Shown here piece by piece: positions 1 through 10,355 of a DNA stretch of 64,000 bases. The stretch lies in NCBI GenBank assembly GCA_022559985.1, contig JAFJTR010000075.1:62001-126000 (forward strand). Direction: 5' to 3'. The translations under genes and the position numbers were made by a program. Every line of letters starts with the position of its first letter. Position 1 is the stretch's first letter. Under the pieces are notes generated by a model. The model made no database searches, was not told where the DNA came from, and worked only from the letters and a program-made list of their open reading frames with translations. The DNA comes from Parastagonospora avenae f. sp. tritici 18332-5. Lineage: Eukaryota > Ascomycota > Dothideomycetes > Pleosporales > Phaeosphaeriaceae.

Positions 1-102
1 CGGCTTCGGTATCGGCAAGTTCGCGCTCGCGGCCTTCCGATCGTTCCGATTCACCTCGTTTGTTCACAGGCGCGATGTGCGTTTCCTTGTGCTGTTCATC
101 CC

Positions 103-1640
103 ATGATGCGCACGACGCTCAGAAGGTCCTGCGATCTTTGCGCGAAATCGAAATTGCGCTGCGATCTCCTTCTACCACAATGCTCGCGATGTCAGAAGAA
201 GTCGCCTCACCAAACAATATGTCTCTACGCCAACACACCGCTTTCATCAGTGTTGACCGAGACTGACAGTACATGCTTCGCCAAATCGTCTCTCGGCTTC
301 TACAAAGCAGCTGAACAGCCTATTGAACAGCCGCAGCTTACTCTTAGCAATCCTGGGACGGAGATCTTTGATCCATTCGATTCGTATCCGCAGACCAGGC
401 TACCGCGAGCACATGTTCAGCGACTCATCCAGCATTGTATGTCTTCGTCAAATCAAACCCATTTTATCAATGATCTAATGCGTAGTAGTTCTATCCACGA
501 TTGCCTTCCAGTACTATCCGCTCGACTTGCAAGCGGCATCCAATCCATTCGTGGTGTCCTGGTTTCCCTTGGCTCTGTCAGATCCTGCGCTTTTCCACGT
601 GTCGCTGCAAACTGCGTCTCTGGACGTCGAACTTCGTGCTTGTCAAGGTTTCAGCAACTCGGATATATTGATGGCAGACTCCGTGCACCTCGTGAGGCTC
701 AAGATTGATGACCCTTCCCGAGCTGTTCAAGACGAGACCATAGATTCTGTGGTGACGCTGGCTGCTATCGAACTCGGTAAAGGCAACACCGACATCAGTC
801 AGACACACATCGAGGGCATCAAGTCTATGGTGCGCTTGAGAGGAGGTATTCATCAAGTAAAATTGGTGAGCCCGCTGACAGCAAGGATGACAGCCTGGTA
901 AATAACACTAGCTATAATGCAGTTTCACTGCCGCTGACAGAAGTAGGGTCTCTATGATTGTGATGCAGGCTCCTCAGTTTGCGACACAAGATGAGTCAGG
1001 TCACGGTGATGGCATAGCTCCGACATCGCTATGGCAAGCTGTGCGGTGCCATCCATCTATATCCTCCCTACCATACACGCTGAACCTGGACTCAGACGTC
1101 AACGACATCCTATGCCGCCTTCGTATGCTATTCCACAACCATGAGCAGTTTCCCATGTGTACAACAGAATTCCACGACCTCATATGCTTTGTGTTGCATC
1201 GCTTGCTGGAACCTAATTCGGAATCAAAACTCCACGATAACTCAGCAGCTCAATCGGCCTCTCAGTGCGTCCGAATTGCGACAGCCCTATACCTGCTCAT
1301 AGTGCATGGTCCAACATACTTCTCACATGCAGGTCTCCAATACAAGCTAACCACTCAGCTCAAAACGTACACCGAAAACTACAAGGAGTTCTTCGTACAT
1401 GGCAACAGCAACGGCTCATTGGCGTTATGGATCCTTTCGATTGGCATGGTAGCTACGAGCGGGATGCCGGACCATCAATGGTTTACAAACCAAGTGGCCG
1501 ACACAGCATTCATGCTCGGTGCACGGACCTGGGAGGATGCGTTGTCACACCTTGAAAGCATATTGTGGATTCCGAAGCAACACATTGAGGATGTCTTCCG
1601 GCGTCATTGGCAGGCTATGCGGGCTGATGCTGTAGGCTGA
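103..1640 (+). CDS. Zn(II)2Cys6 fungal transcription factor
   Basis: Nuclear sequence-specific regulator of the Gal4 class. The binuclear zinc cluster lies at residues about 10-35 with spacing C-x2-C-x6-C-x6-C-x2-C-x8-C, starting almost at the N-terminus. The motif WFPLALSDPALFH follows and is typical of the fungal-specific transcription factor domain (Fungal_trans_2 type). Proposed exons are 103-436, 489-865 and 969-1640. Donors are GTATGT at 437 and GTGAGC at 866; acceptors are TAG before 489 and CAG before 969. Phases agree and give about 460 residues. An acceptor 3 nt earlier (exon from 486) is also in frame. The ATG at 103 is directly followed by a second ATG. It is the leftmost gene of a block with an acyltransferase, a dioxygenase and a PLP enzyme, so a pathway-specific regulator is plausible, but nothing in the sequence proves its targets. 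The family call is firm; the introns are likely. Confidence 0.85.
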
Positions 1641-2303
1641 AATTCGACCAAAGCATCACCCTCTTCCAAGCTCACTTCGTCTAAGTCGCATTTCAGTCAC
1701 AATTATCTGGCGAAGTTGGCGCATGATTCATCCTGGACCAAAAAGGACTAGTCTCCGAGCTCTTCAGCAGCTAGACCGTATCTGTCCAGTACCCATTAAA
1801 ACCATGCGGGTCGGATGATGTGACATGAGTATCTCTTTAGAGTACTACTCAGTCCTTCGGATTTTGGCACAGTCGGAGTCTAAACCACATTCTGCAATGT
1901 CGGCAAAATTGCATGCCTGGCCCCACGGCGCCGAAGAATTGTCAGAGCAGTCCCGTTAGACGTACTATCAGGACGAGTTGACTCCGCCCAGGGACGTTCG
2001 TTGTACGGGGGCGCATGGGACATGTACCTCTGTGTTGTAAGAATAACTCCAACTGCGCACTTTGTCTGTCGCACATCAGCGACAGGGCCATTAGAGTGCG
2101 TATGGAGATTTGGAGGCTATCTTTCGTCGCCAAATTTATCTTGGTGGCCTCTCCTGTCTCTCCCCGACAGTCTTGTGAGCTGTCGGTTCATGTTGACAAG
2201 CATGTTTCTACTAGTCACTTCAGATCAACGTCTGATAAAACTAAGGTATCGCAAAGGTATTACAACGCTCAAGACAGATCAAACGCATTGCGTCTTCCTG
2301 GGG
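1641..2303. other. Intergenic, no gene seen
   Basis: Convergent 3' ends of the zinc-cluster regulator and the flavoprotein pseudogene. Short open frames here have no recognisable domain and one overlaps the pseudogene on the opposite strand. I see no repeat or RNA gene. Confidence 0.6.
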
Positions 2304-4321
2304 CTACAAACGGGCTTTTACCTGCGCTGTAAACTCACGATTTTCTGGCCCACCCCGACTTCCATCTCCTCCAGAGGGATTATCCACATCCTTGTATTCC
2401 GTCCTGAATTTCCACTTCTCAGCCAAATGCTGTGGTAGTATTCCTGTCAATCTTTGGACTACGTATTTGCAGAGGACAGTCAAAAATGTGAAGGCGCTGG
2501 ACGTATGTGAGTAAATGCTGCATGTATTAATACAAAGATAACTTACTGTCTGCTGCCGCCCGTTGCGATGAACAAATTCGCGTGTCCGGGGTGGTGGTCG
2601 ATAATGAAATCTCCCGAAGGTGTATCGCTATACCAGCAATCAGCAACGCGATCAAATACCCGATGCGCAAACGCTCGCAAAATTTCTCGTAGGCCTGCTC
2701 GTAGTCTCCCGACACCATCCTCTGGGGCAAAGTTTGCGCGAATATGCCTCGGTATTGTCCGTTCGCGTATAACCCCAGCCGTGTACTGCGACCTTGAGGA
2801 GGCCACTCTCGACATGTGGTGGGAAGCAGAACCAGCCCGAGTCAAAATTGATGTAGATTGGTAAATCTTTGAGGTTGATCATCTCCTCAGGAGTCAGCTT
2901 TATGTAGCCGAGTACTTGTCTAGTGGCAATGGTCAAATTGTGCATTGCAACGAGCTTCGATGACCAGGCGCCCGCAGATAAGATGAAAAGGTCTCCGCAT
3001 ACCTCATGGCCGCTGATCGTTTTTGGCACGGTAATTTTGCCATTGCTCCCGTTCTTAAAACCAGTGACGGTACCTTGGTTGCCACTGGTGAACGAGACGC
3101 CAACTTCAATACAGTGGTCGCGGAGGGCGATAATCGCTTTTTGAGCGTCTGCCCATTCAGCGTTCTGATTGCAGTAGCCAGATAGACTTGTCTGCGGAAG
3201 CTTCTGGTAGAGAACCAGATGTTTTGATCTCGTTTCTGTTGCGTTGGGCAATTGAGCTGATCGAGACATGTTGTGCACTTTTTCATATACTGTCTTCCAT
3301 TCTCTCCGCTAGCCATCAGTGCAAAAGGACTTGGGAAGAAAGCGTCCCAAAAGATCACAGAGGACAGCCATGTATCGTGAGATTCTTTTGCAATCTTGGT
3401 GTACGTTGCATCCCCGTGGTCGAACCGTATTACACGGGAGATGTCAACGCTGGCCCCTGCTCCGATAGCACCGACTTTCTTCCCTGCAAAGTCAACAGTA
3501 TGATCCCATTCTGCGGTGTGCATCATAGTGCCTTTGAAATTCTCCAGAGCAGGTATTTCTGGGTTATGATAGTGATTAAGAATTCCGGCAGCGTTGATGA
3601 CAACGTCCGCCTCCCTGCCTTGAGTGACAATACCTTCGGATCTTGTATCGATCAACCATTTGCGCCTTTGCTCATCCCATGTGCACTTCTCGACTACTGT
3701 GTCGAATTCGATATGTGTGCGCAGCAAGAACATTGCGACCACTCGTGATAGATAGTTCTGAATTTCGCCGGAAGTGGCAAAACTGTATAGCACCCGGTTA
3801 GTAAGGCCCTATTTTGAAGGAGATTGGTTGTCAAATGTCGTACAGCATGGACCAGTCTTTTGATGGGGCAAATGAATACTGGTAGATGTTACTTGGCACG
3901 TCACATGCGCACCCTTAACGATCAGTACAACTTTCTCTCTCCTCGAAAAGTGCGCCTTAGTATGTATCTTCGTACTTGGATCAGTTTTTCCTAACCAGGT
4001 ACCTCCAACATCGTGGTTCTTCTCTATGATCTGAAATGTAAATGAGGATGCAAGATCTCGCTGGAAGTGGTGTGCTGTGAAAGGATTAGTGAGCCAATAA
4101 AGCATCGATGTGCAGTCTCTTCTATTACATACCTAGTAGTATGCAAGATATCCTATGTTGGTAGTTAGTATATGACCTTCTCCAAGTTGTTTTACCCACC
4201 CTGCACCTATGATCAAGATATGTCGTTTAGGCTTCGGCGCTTCGTGCAAGATTTCTTCTGTTTGTATCCGTTTAGATGGCGCCAGCGACGGTGAGGTAGC
4301 TCTACGTTTTGCGTGAGGCAT
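2304..4321 (-). pseudogene. Chimeric flavoprotein pseudogene: FMO N-terminal half joined to FAD amine-oxidase body
   Basis: The 5' half is a class B flavin monooxygenase. It has a first Rossmann motif GAGISC (third Gly replaced by Cys), EKNHDVGGTW, CACDVPSNIYQYSF, the Baeyer-Villiger fingerprint FKGTMMHTAEWD and a second motif GAIGAGAS. At about 3450 the same frame continues as a DAO-family amine oxidase of the sarcosine or fructosyl-amino-acid oxidase type: DISRVIRFDHGD, ASGENGRQYMKKC, later AEWADAQKAI, LGYIKLTPEE, GWFCFPP, CWYSDTPSGDFIIDHHP and GGSRHAF. The oxidase's own N-terminal FAD motif is missing, and so is the monooxygenase C-terminal half. Exons by phase: 4321-4200, 4152-4133 (20-nt microexon), 4074-3976, 3913-3844, 3782-2547 and 2496-2304. 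Two frame changes break the oxidase part, one between about 3290 and 3205 and one near 2735-2775. No GT-AG intron explains either. Non-functional as assembled, unless these are sequencing errors. A real fusion transcript cannot be excluded for the 5' part. Confidence 0.8.
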
Positions 4322-4843
4322 TATAGCGCTATGAACAAATTCCTTCAAAAAGGACTTGGAAGTGAACAGCACTGACGAGATCTTGACCTAAACAGCTTCC
4401 GAGCGTTTGCGATTGTCTGTCACCGTATCCTAGCAACCTAGGTATCAAAAGATTTACGTACGGTTGCCAGTAGTTCGGCAACAACAGCACGACTATTTCG
4501 TTGCTAGACAGAATGGGGGCGGGCCGGGTTCCGTCAGCTCCGGTCACGTGTACGGTAGAGATGCGGGGTTCCTTAGCCATCGGACAGCACGAAACAGGCT
4601 TGCGGCTTTGTTAGCCTCCTACTGGGCACGTGTGTGTTCGAGTTTGTACTTCGCATGTTCTCTGAAATTATCCTTTGCTTCTCAAGAACATTCTCCTGTA
4701 ACAGGGAAGGGGAAGGATGTACGCGCATGGAGGTATTCTAGATGTATTCAGGAACTTTCGTCAAACTGAACATGATGTACTATAGCATTGAATATGTTCC
4801 TGCATGTGCAGAGCGGACATGAATTTGCATCTGCCTGGTGTGC
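4322..4843. other. Intergenic, promoter of the pseudogene and 3' flank of the acyltransferase
   Basis: No coding frame with recognisable homology. The short frames at 4329-4580 and 4464-4769 overlap on opposite strands and lack motifs. Confidence 0.5.
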
Positions 4844-6382
4844 TCATAGCTTTGACTTCGTCAAGTTCAAGCTTTGTTCGTCCGACACATCCACGCCCCT
4901 GAACTCGAAGTATTTGCTCCAATCTGGATCACGGAGTAATTGTGGCACCAGCTCCGTCTCAAATGTTATTTGTAATTCCATGCCCTCGTCGTCACCAGCC
5001 GGTCCCTTATGCGCTGGGAAAACGATGACCATGCACAACGGTACTCCACCAAACAAGTGCCGATAGGCGGTAGGCTCAGCAAAACCCCAGTCAAACTTGC
5101 AAACATCGGAATACCGCCAATCGGCGATCAACATGGCCATTGGCGGGAACGAGTCCACGTTGATGGACAGATCCTGTTTGTTGCGCACACTTGCGAACTT
5201 CGCCAACTGATCAGAAAGCATGTCGTGTGTGACGCTTTCGGTCATGTTACGTGTATAGCGTGCGAGCTTCGATAGCGGCACATTTGGACTGATGATATCG
5301 GCCACAGTCATTTTCGGGAGACCGGATGTCTCGGACGTCACGTCAAACTGCAGATTGCCCTGTAGTTGAACAGGAAGTGGCGGGTTGTTATATAGCTTTC
5401 CAATGGTCACACCCTGACCCCATAGTGGCGTATAACCGGGATCCGGCTTGTAGAGAGGCTCGCGTAACCTTGAGAGAACACGCCACATCAACGCGCAGAC
5501 AGCGCTGTATGTAGAAATTCGGGATCCATCACTTGGCGAGGCAGCTCTCTTCAATTCGGAAGCTTTGGATTTACGCAAATGGAACACGAGCGACTGTGAC
5601 GGCTTAATCTGCGAATTCTTTTGCGCGCGAGGAGGCGCGTCCACGGATAGTCTGTCGGAACCCAAGGACTTTTCGAAACCTGGAAGCCCATAGAGACTGC
5701 GGTCGAGCCACTTGGGGTCCCAGAATGGAGGTTTGAGCTTGTTCGCAACAGCATAGCAGTTCATCGCTAGCTGTTTATTGAACGCAGTACCGCCAGTTAG
5801 GCCATTGTTCCAATGATGGTGCATGAGATTGAATATGAGTCCACCACGAATGAAGTTCGCCTTGAACGATGAGACCGGCGGACTGTTATCAGGATGGGCT
5901 TCAGGCTTATTCCCACAGGTCATGGGAAGGTTGCTTAGGACATCGACGTTACCGAGGATCGAAGACATGAAGTGTACGTTTTCGATTTCGGCGAAAGAGG
6001 GAAACATATCTTCAGGACCGTCAAGATATTGGACGACAAATCTGACAGTGCTGTTTTTCCCTTTGACTATTGAGTGGTGGCCATCTTCTTCCTTTTCGAT
6101 CTTGCCGCTCATGTGTCTGATCTGGCTCAAGCATCGTTCCAGACCCCTTTTAAGTATTGTAGCAACTTTGCTGGTGACGAGATCAGCTGGCTTGCTATGA
6201 AAATATGGATTTTAATTTTCTATCACTGACCGTTTATCGGCATCCGCTACTTTGAAAAAGAGTGCAGTATTAGTGTAGGTAGTTGACGACAAGTAATCGA
6301 GGGTGGAGAGTCTGAAACGCTCCTCCTCTGGGTCATTCTCCCACCCTGAGGGATGAATTTGATATTCCTCAGTTCGAGGCAT
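4844..6382 (-). CDS. BAHD / trichothecene-acetyltransferase-like O-acyltransferase
   Basis: Predicted cytosolic acyl-CoA dependent acyltransferase of the Transferase (PF02458) superfamily, about 500 residues, the usual family length. The catalytic motif appears as MHHHWNNG, that is HxxxNG in place of the canonical HxxxDG. The catalytic His is kept, while the mostly structural Asp is Asn. The second family motif (DFGWG) appears as FDWGFAEP about 60 residues from the C-terminus. Two exons fit: 6382-6231 from the ATG of MPRTEEYQIH, and 6194-4844. The intron between is only 36 nt (GTCAGT to ATAG) yet is the only phase-compatible solution found. It sits between the flavoprotein pseudogene and the dioxygenase, in keeping with a tailoring step of a small-molecule pathway. 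The substrate cannot be told from sequence. A 3-O-acetyltransferase of terpenoids or an aminoacyl or alcohol acyltransferase are all possible. Confidence 0.82.
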
Positions 6383-8561
6383 TGGAATGGTCGAAGTTAG
6401 AAGAAGTGCAATTGATGGCAGATGCAACAACAGCGCAAGGTCGAATGAAGGACCGCAATGGTGCGATACTCGGGAATTAGCACTTGGCCGTTACGCGTGT
6501 TCACCTCCCTATTGATTACGTGCGAAAGCTCGTTATTAGAGCAAGCAATTGCCTTACCGCCGTTGCTGACCGCTTCTGTAAGGCCTTCCGTGGATAGCAG
6601 TAGCCCCTGCCCAACAAGTGTCATCTGTCACTCGTACACCTACAGCCCCACAGGGAAGTTTTCCTGGCAGGCCGAAAGATAACGACGTCGCAAACGAGTT
6701 GCTTACATGCATCCGCATCTGAAGATAGAAGGTGAAGGAAGCGGGGAACGGATCCTGATGCAGTGGAACGGCGCGAAGGATGACCTGCAGGTCGGCATTC
6801 GGGATGCGAAACGGCCCGAGGCGCACAGCGCCACGCGAAGGCAGTATTGTATCAACGCAAACCTTTGTTATAAAAGGACATTTTGGTTTCAAATTCACGA
6901 TTGCTTACGTAACCACTCTGAGTAACGAAAACATTTCATGGGGCGCCCCAGCCACTTCGTTGTATTAGTCAAGACCAGTCTTGAGAGAGCTTTGGAATCT
7001 ACCTATCTAGGGAGGTACCATGACAACAATATTCAATCACTTATGAACATATACTTCAAGTGCTCCAAACTGCTGAGGAGACTCCCAGATATTGAATTGG
7101 TACCACACCGATCACGAAGCATTGCTAGTCCCGGTGCTGGCCGTAGGGCTGATGTGGTTCTACCTATGGCTATATCACTACACAAACCAGATGACACGCA
7201 TTAATACATTTTATGGGGCCTAAACAATGAGCCAACTGCCTTCCGTTACCAGTCGATATCTCAATTTATGCGTTCCCAAGACCTTGTATTAGTTTGCGAC
7301 TTCAGTAAGATCGACGATAGCATCAAGCAGGTCCGAAAGTGTAGTATAAAGTACCGTAAAAGTCGAAACTTGATCTGTTAAGTTCAATCTTACAAGGCAA
7401 TGTATACAAACTTGCATCATCAAAGTCTTTTGAGTCACTTTTCATGATGATTTCGTAAACTCTAGCTGTCGATACTTACAATCTTTGTGAACAGAGTGCC
7501 AAGCGATGGCACAAGGCGGCTGAATCCTTCCGGAGGCCTAGCCAAGACTCTGAACACCACCAAGGCTTCTTCTAAAGTACTTCTTCCTATCTGCTGAATC
7601 AACGATTTGGCTTGATGCAAGTACATCCTCAAGGATTCGAATGCCTGGCGTACTGAACCAGGGCTCCGCAAAGTCTTGTTATAGACACTTGTGAGGGGAT
7701 CATAGGGAAATTGTTCTTACCAAAAGACTTGGGAAGCTTTTACGTGGGTGGCCTTATTCTATGTTTGCTTTGCTTGTCTTCGTCTCACTTGCCAGCTTCG
7801 GTAAAGTTTTCTAAAGATGTCATGCATTTGCTTGTCCTAGCAGGTTCCATAATATTAAAATACAATGCAATCAGAAATGTTAAATTCGACTCATGCTAAT
7901 TAATGCCAATACAGAGAAGAGATTGTGTCGCAAGATACCCACCTGAGTGATGCAATACTTGGAAGACATCACTCAGCCGCGTCATGCAATGTGTGCTTGA
8001 GATCGTTGACAGCGAACAAGCAATGCACTATGATGCGGCTGGAAAATTTCGACCGACATCTCCTCCAAGCATGCTAGAAGCATCCAGCAGGATATATGAA
8101 GCCGTTACTGAGGATGCATATCCCCACTTCTGGAAGCATGAACAGCTAGCTTGATTGGGAAGGTATGCGCAAGATCTACTTGCGTTGAACATGCACTCGT
8201 GCTCACTGCATACAGACTGCATATGGCTCTTTCGGTGATGTAGCCGCGTCATTCAAGCTTCCGGACTTTGGAGCCACCGGGCAAGCCTGTACCAATAGCT
8301 TAGTTATTTCACGAACTATCGGCGCAGTCGATTCGACATGAGTTCTACCGAAGCGCTGTAAGCGTGAAGAAGTTGAATTGAGTGTCTTACATGCATGCTT
8401 CTGGCAAAAGACAAGCAATACCAAGTCGTATTTCACGGGGAATTTACACTGGCAGCATTTCAAATCAGAGTCTTTATTGCGACATCGTCCACCGCGGCTC
8501 ACATCATACATCTACACACCATCCCCAACACGGCAATTCATCTCGCACCAAAGCCGCACTA
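6383..8561. other. Long spacer with undetermined short frames
   Basis: No convincing gene. Minus-strand frames at 6554-6898, 7462-7671 and 8203-8511 are 69-114 residues long and lack a full domain. The one at 8203-8511 has a Cys-rich stretch with a hydrophobic run reminiscent of AflR-type regulators, but no zinc cluster is present. The segment around 7200-8000 is comparatively AT-rich. Gene remnants are possible but not demonstrated. Confidence 0.4.
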
Positions 8562-9617
8562 TCAAGGCAGCCACATTGGCAAATGCAACGGCTCAGTAGC
8601 GTGCAACTCCATACTATCCGCATATCCCGAAACATGCGCGTCAAGCTTCGGCCTCCGCGTAAACACAACCAACATATCCCTCGTCGCCGGCGCGCCTGCA
8701 TCCGCCTGGTGCACCGACGTAACGCTATGCTTGAAGTCATGATCCGCAAACATCAGCAAGTCCAAAAACGCCCGATGATGCACGCGCGCCTGGATGTTAG
8801 TGGGCTGCGTTTCGCACGTCTGCACGCCTGTCGTTTCCCGGTTGGCGTGCATGAAGGTCACTGCGCTGTCGGCGCGCATGTTGGTGCTGCCGAGGAAGAC
8901 GGTCATGGTGAAGTCGCTGCCGTCGCTGTGCACGCCTTCGAGCGCGGGTTCGCCGAATATGCCGCTGTTTGTGGCCGTGTGCGTGCGCGCGTTGAACATG
9001 GTGCATACCCAGGATGGGGACGAGTAGTCTAGTCCGGCGCGTGGCGTGATGGGCACGTTTTGGAAGATGAGTGCTTTGAAGAGCATCAGGGCCTGCACGA
9101 CGGTGTTGCCTTGCATTTCCAGTGGGGTTTCGTCAAACATTCGTGGTATGCCGGAGTCGTGGCGTTTGTAGTCTTCTTGGACTGTCAATGTGTATGGCTG
9201 GGCAGCAAGTCTTCGTATGCTGCGTGTTTCAGGATCGATGCAATAACGCCCGTATGTCACTGTGCGGTAGTCGAGGGTCGGATCGGGTCCGGTTAGATCG
9301 CTGATTTGCTTGACGAGTTCGAAGTCGTCTTCTCTGGCTCCGAGACCTTTGAGAATGGGTACCATGTCCTCTCCCCGAACGAAGACGTGCCTATCTCGCA
9401 AGAATGAAGCGCGCAACGCCATGATAGAGGCAATTGACTGGTAGAAACGAGCATGGTAGCGTTGTTCCAGCACGTTGAGAATATGTGGAGTTCGCCGAGC
9501 AGTCTTCTGCCCGCCGAAGATAGTTTCCGTGCTGTCGTGGCCATTTATAATAGGAATGCTTTCTTTTCTACCTTTGACAATGGGCATAGGCCCTTTGTAT
9601 CCGTTGGCAATCGGCAT
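8562..9617 (-). CDS. 2-oxoglutarate/Fe(II) dioxygenase, BsmA / L-isoleucine-4-hydroxylase-like
   Basis: Predicted 351-residue non-haem iron oxygenase of the 2OG-Fe dioxygenase family PF10014, whose characterised bacterial members hydroxylate free aliphatic amino acids. Metal ligands are visible: H230 and D232 in EGVHSDGSDF, and a distal H297 in FKHSVTSV. These are followed by RDMLVVFTRRP, whose R313 is a candidate 2OG carboxylate anchor. The N-terminus up to about residue 30 is a low-complexity set of PI-x-NG/KG repeats, and the catalytic domain spans about 90-325. The ATG of MPIANGYKGP at 9617 is chosen. An upstream in-frame ATG at 9731 would add 38 residues with no family similarity. The gene is uninterrupted and diverges from the PLP enzyme at 10356 across a shared promoter region, so the two probably act in one pathway, for example hydroxylation of an amino acid made or used by the PLP enzyme. 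That functional link is inference. Confidence 0.8.
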   Translation of the reverse strand: MPIANGYKGPMPIVKGRKESIPIINGHDSTETIFGGQKTARRTPHILNVLEQRYHARFYQSIASIMALRASFLRDRHVFVRGEDMVPILKGLGAREDDFELVKQISDLTGPDPTLDYRTVTYGRYCIDPETRSIRRLAAQPYTLTVQEDYKRHDSGIPRMFDETPLEMQGNTVVQALMLFKALIFQNVPITPRAGLDYSSPSWVCTMFNARTHTATNSGIFGEPALEGVHSDGSDFTMTVFLGSTNMRADSAVTFMHANRETTGVQTCETQPTNIQARVHHRAFLDLLMFADHDFKHSVTSVHQADAGAPATRDMLVVFTRRPKLDAHVSGYADSMELHATEPLHLPMWLP

Positions 9618-10355
9618 GGTGTAATGATGGTATGTCGACTGGTGTGTATTGACGAGGTACCTAGGTACTGTGTGGTTTCGAAGTGAACGAGAATCCCAAG
9701 CTAGCGAGATGGCTACGAGTATGCTGCACAAGGCTAAGTTATTTCTGCTTCACCCAGGAGTATCGGCAGACCTGAGTCTAACGCCATGTTAAACTTTATA
9801 TCGGAGATGCCAGTTGTAACTCCCGAGGATGACGCACGCATGGGGAATAGGTCCAACCCGTCTAGGAGCACCTAGTGCTGCACCATCCCTATCGCCACGC
9901 ATCAACTAGTGGTGGGAAGTGTATCCGGACTGTAAGGCCTCCAGCGCTACGGACATGTAATGTCGAGCATGGACGTATGCTTACCTTTTCCAGAAGGTCG
10001 GACAATACCCTTGTGGACCAGGAGTCTTGATTGCTTGGTGTCTCCACGTTGCCACTTGTGTGACAGGCGCACGAGAGGAGCAAATGCCTGTTCAGGTTAT
10101 CCAAGTGATTACTGTGGATGAAGCTCTGCAAATCCTGAGGGACGAGCATCGGCATACTATCTTCAACTCTGTAATTGCGGGCGAGGCTTGCATATAAGAT
10201 ATGCGGTCAGATTCCATGACATGCTTACCTCCGCTTACTCAAGCACTTCGGCTTATGCTGTGATTCGTGTCGCTACAAATTGCAAACACAAAGGACAGAA
10301 GCGCCACTTTTTACGATTCTCTCTTTTCCTCCTCTTTCAATCGAGAGTCGCCAGA
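9618..10355. promoter_or_regulatory. Shared divergent promoter region
   Basis: The 738 bases between the ATGs of the dioxygenase (leftward) and the PLP enzyme (rightward). It contains a perfect 12-bp palindrome, GTACCTAGGTAC, at 9657-9668, only 40 bases upstream of the dioxygenase ATG. It also contains a pyrimidine-rich leader (10315-10345) directly before the PLP-enzyme ATG. The short frame at 9889-10155 has no homology that I recognise. Co-regulation is inferred from geometry only. Confidence 0.5.

Noticed and set aside
7462..7671. 69-codon minus-strand frame with coherent helical composition
   Set aside because: Looks protein-like, but no start context, no splice partners and no recognisable family; not enough support for a gene.
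8203..8511. Possible AflR-like regulator fragment (Cys-rich, minus strand)
   Set aside because: Only a weak resemblance in a CxC plus hydrophobic run; no zinc cluster or second conserved block found nearby in any frame.
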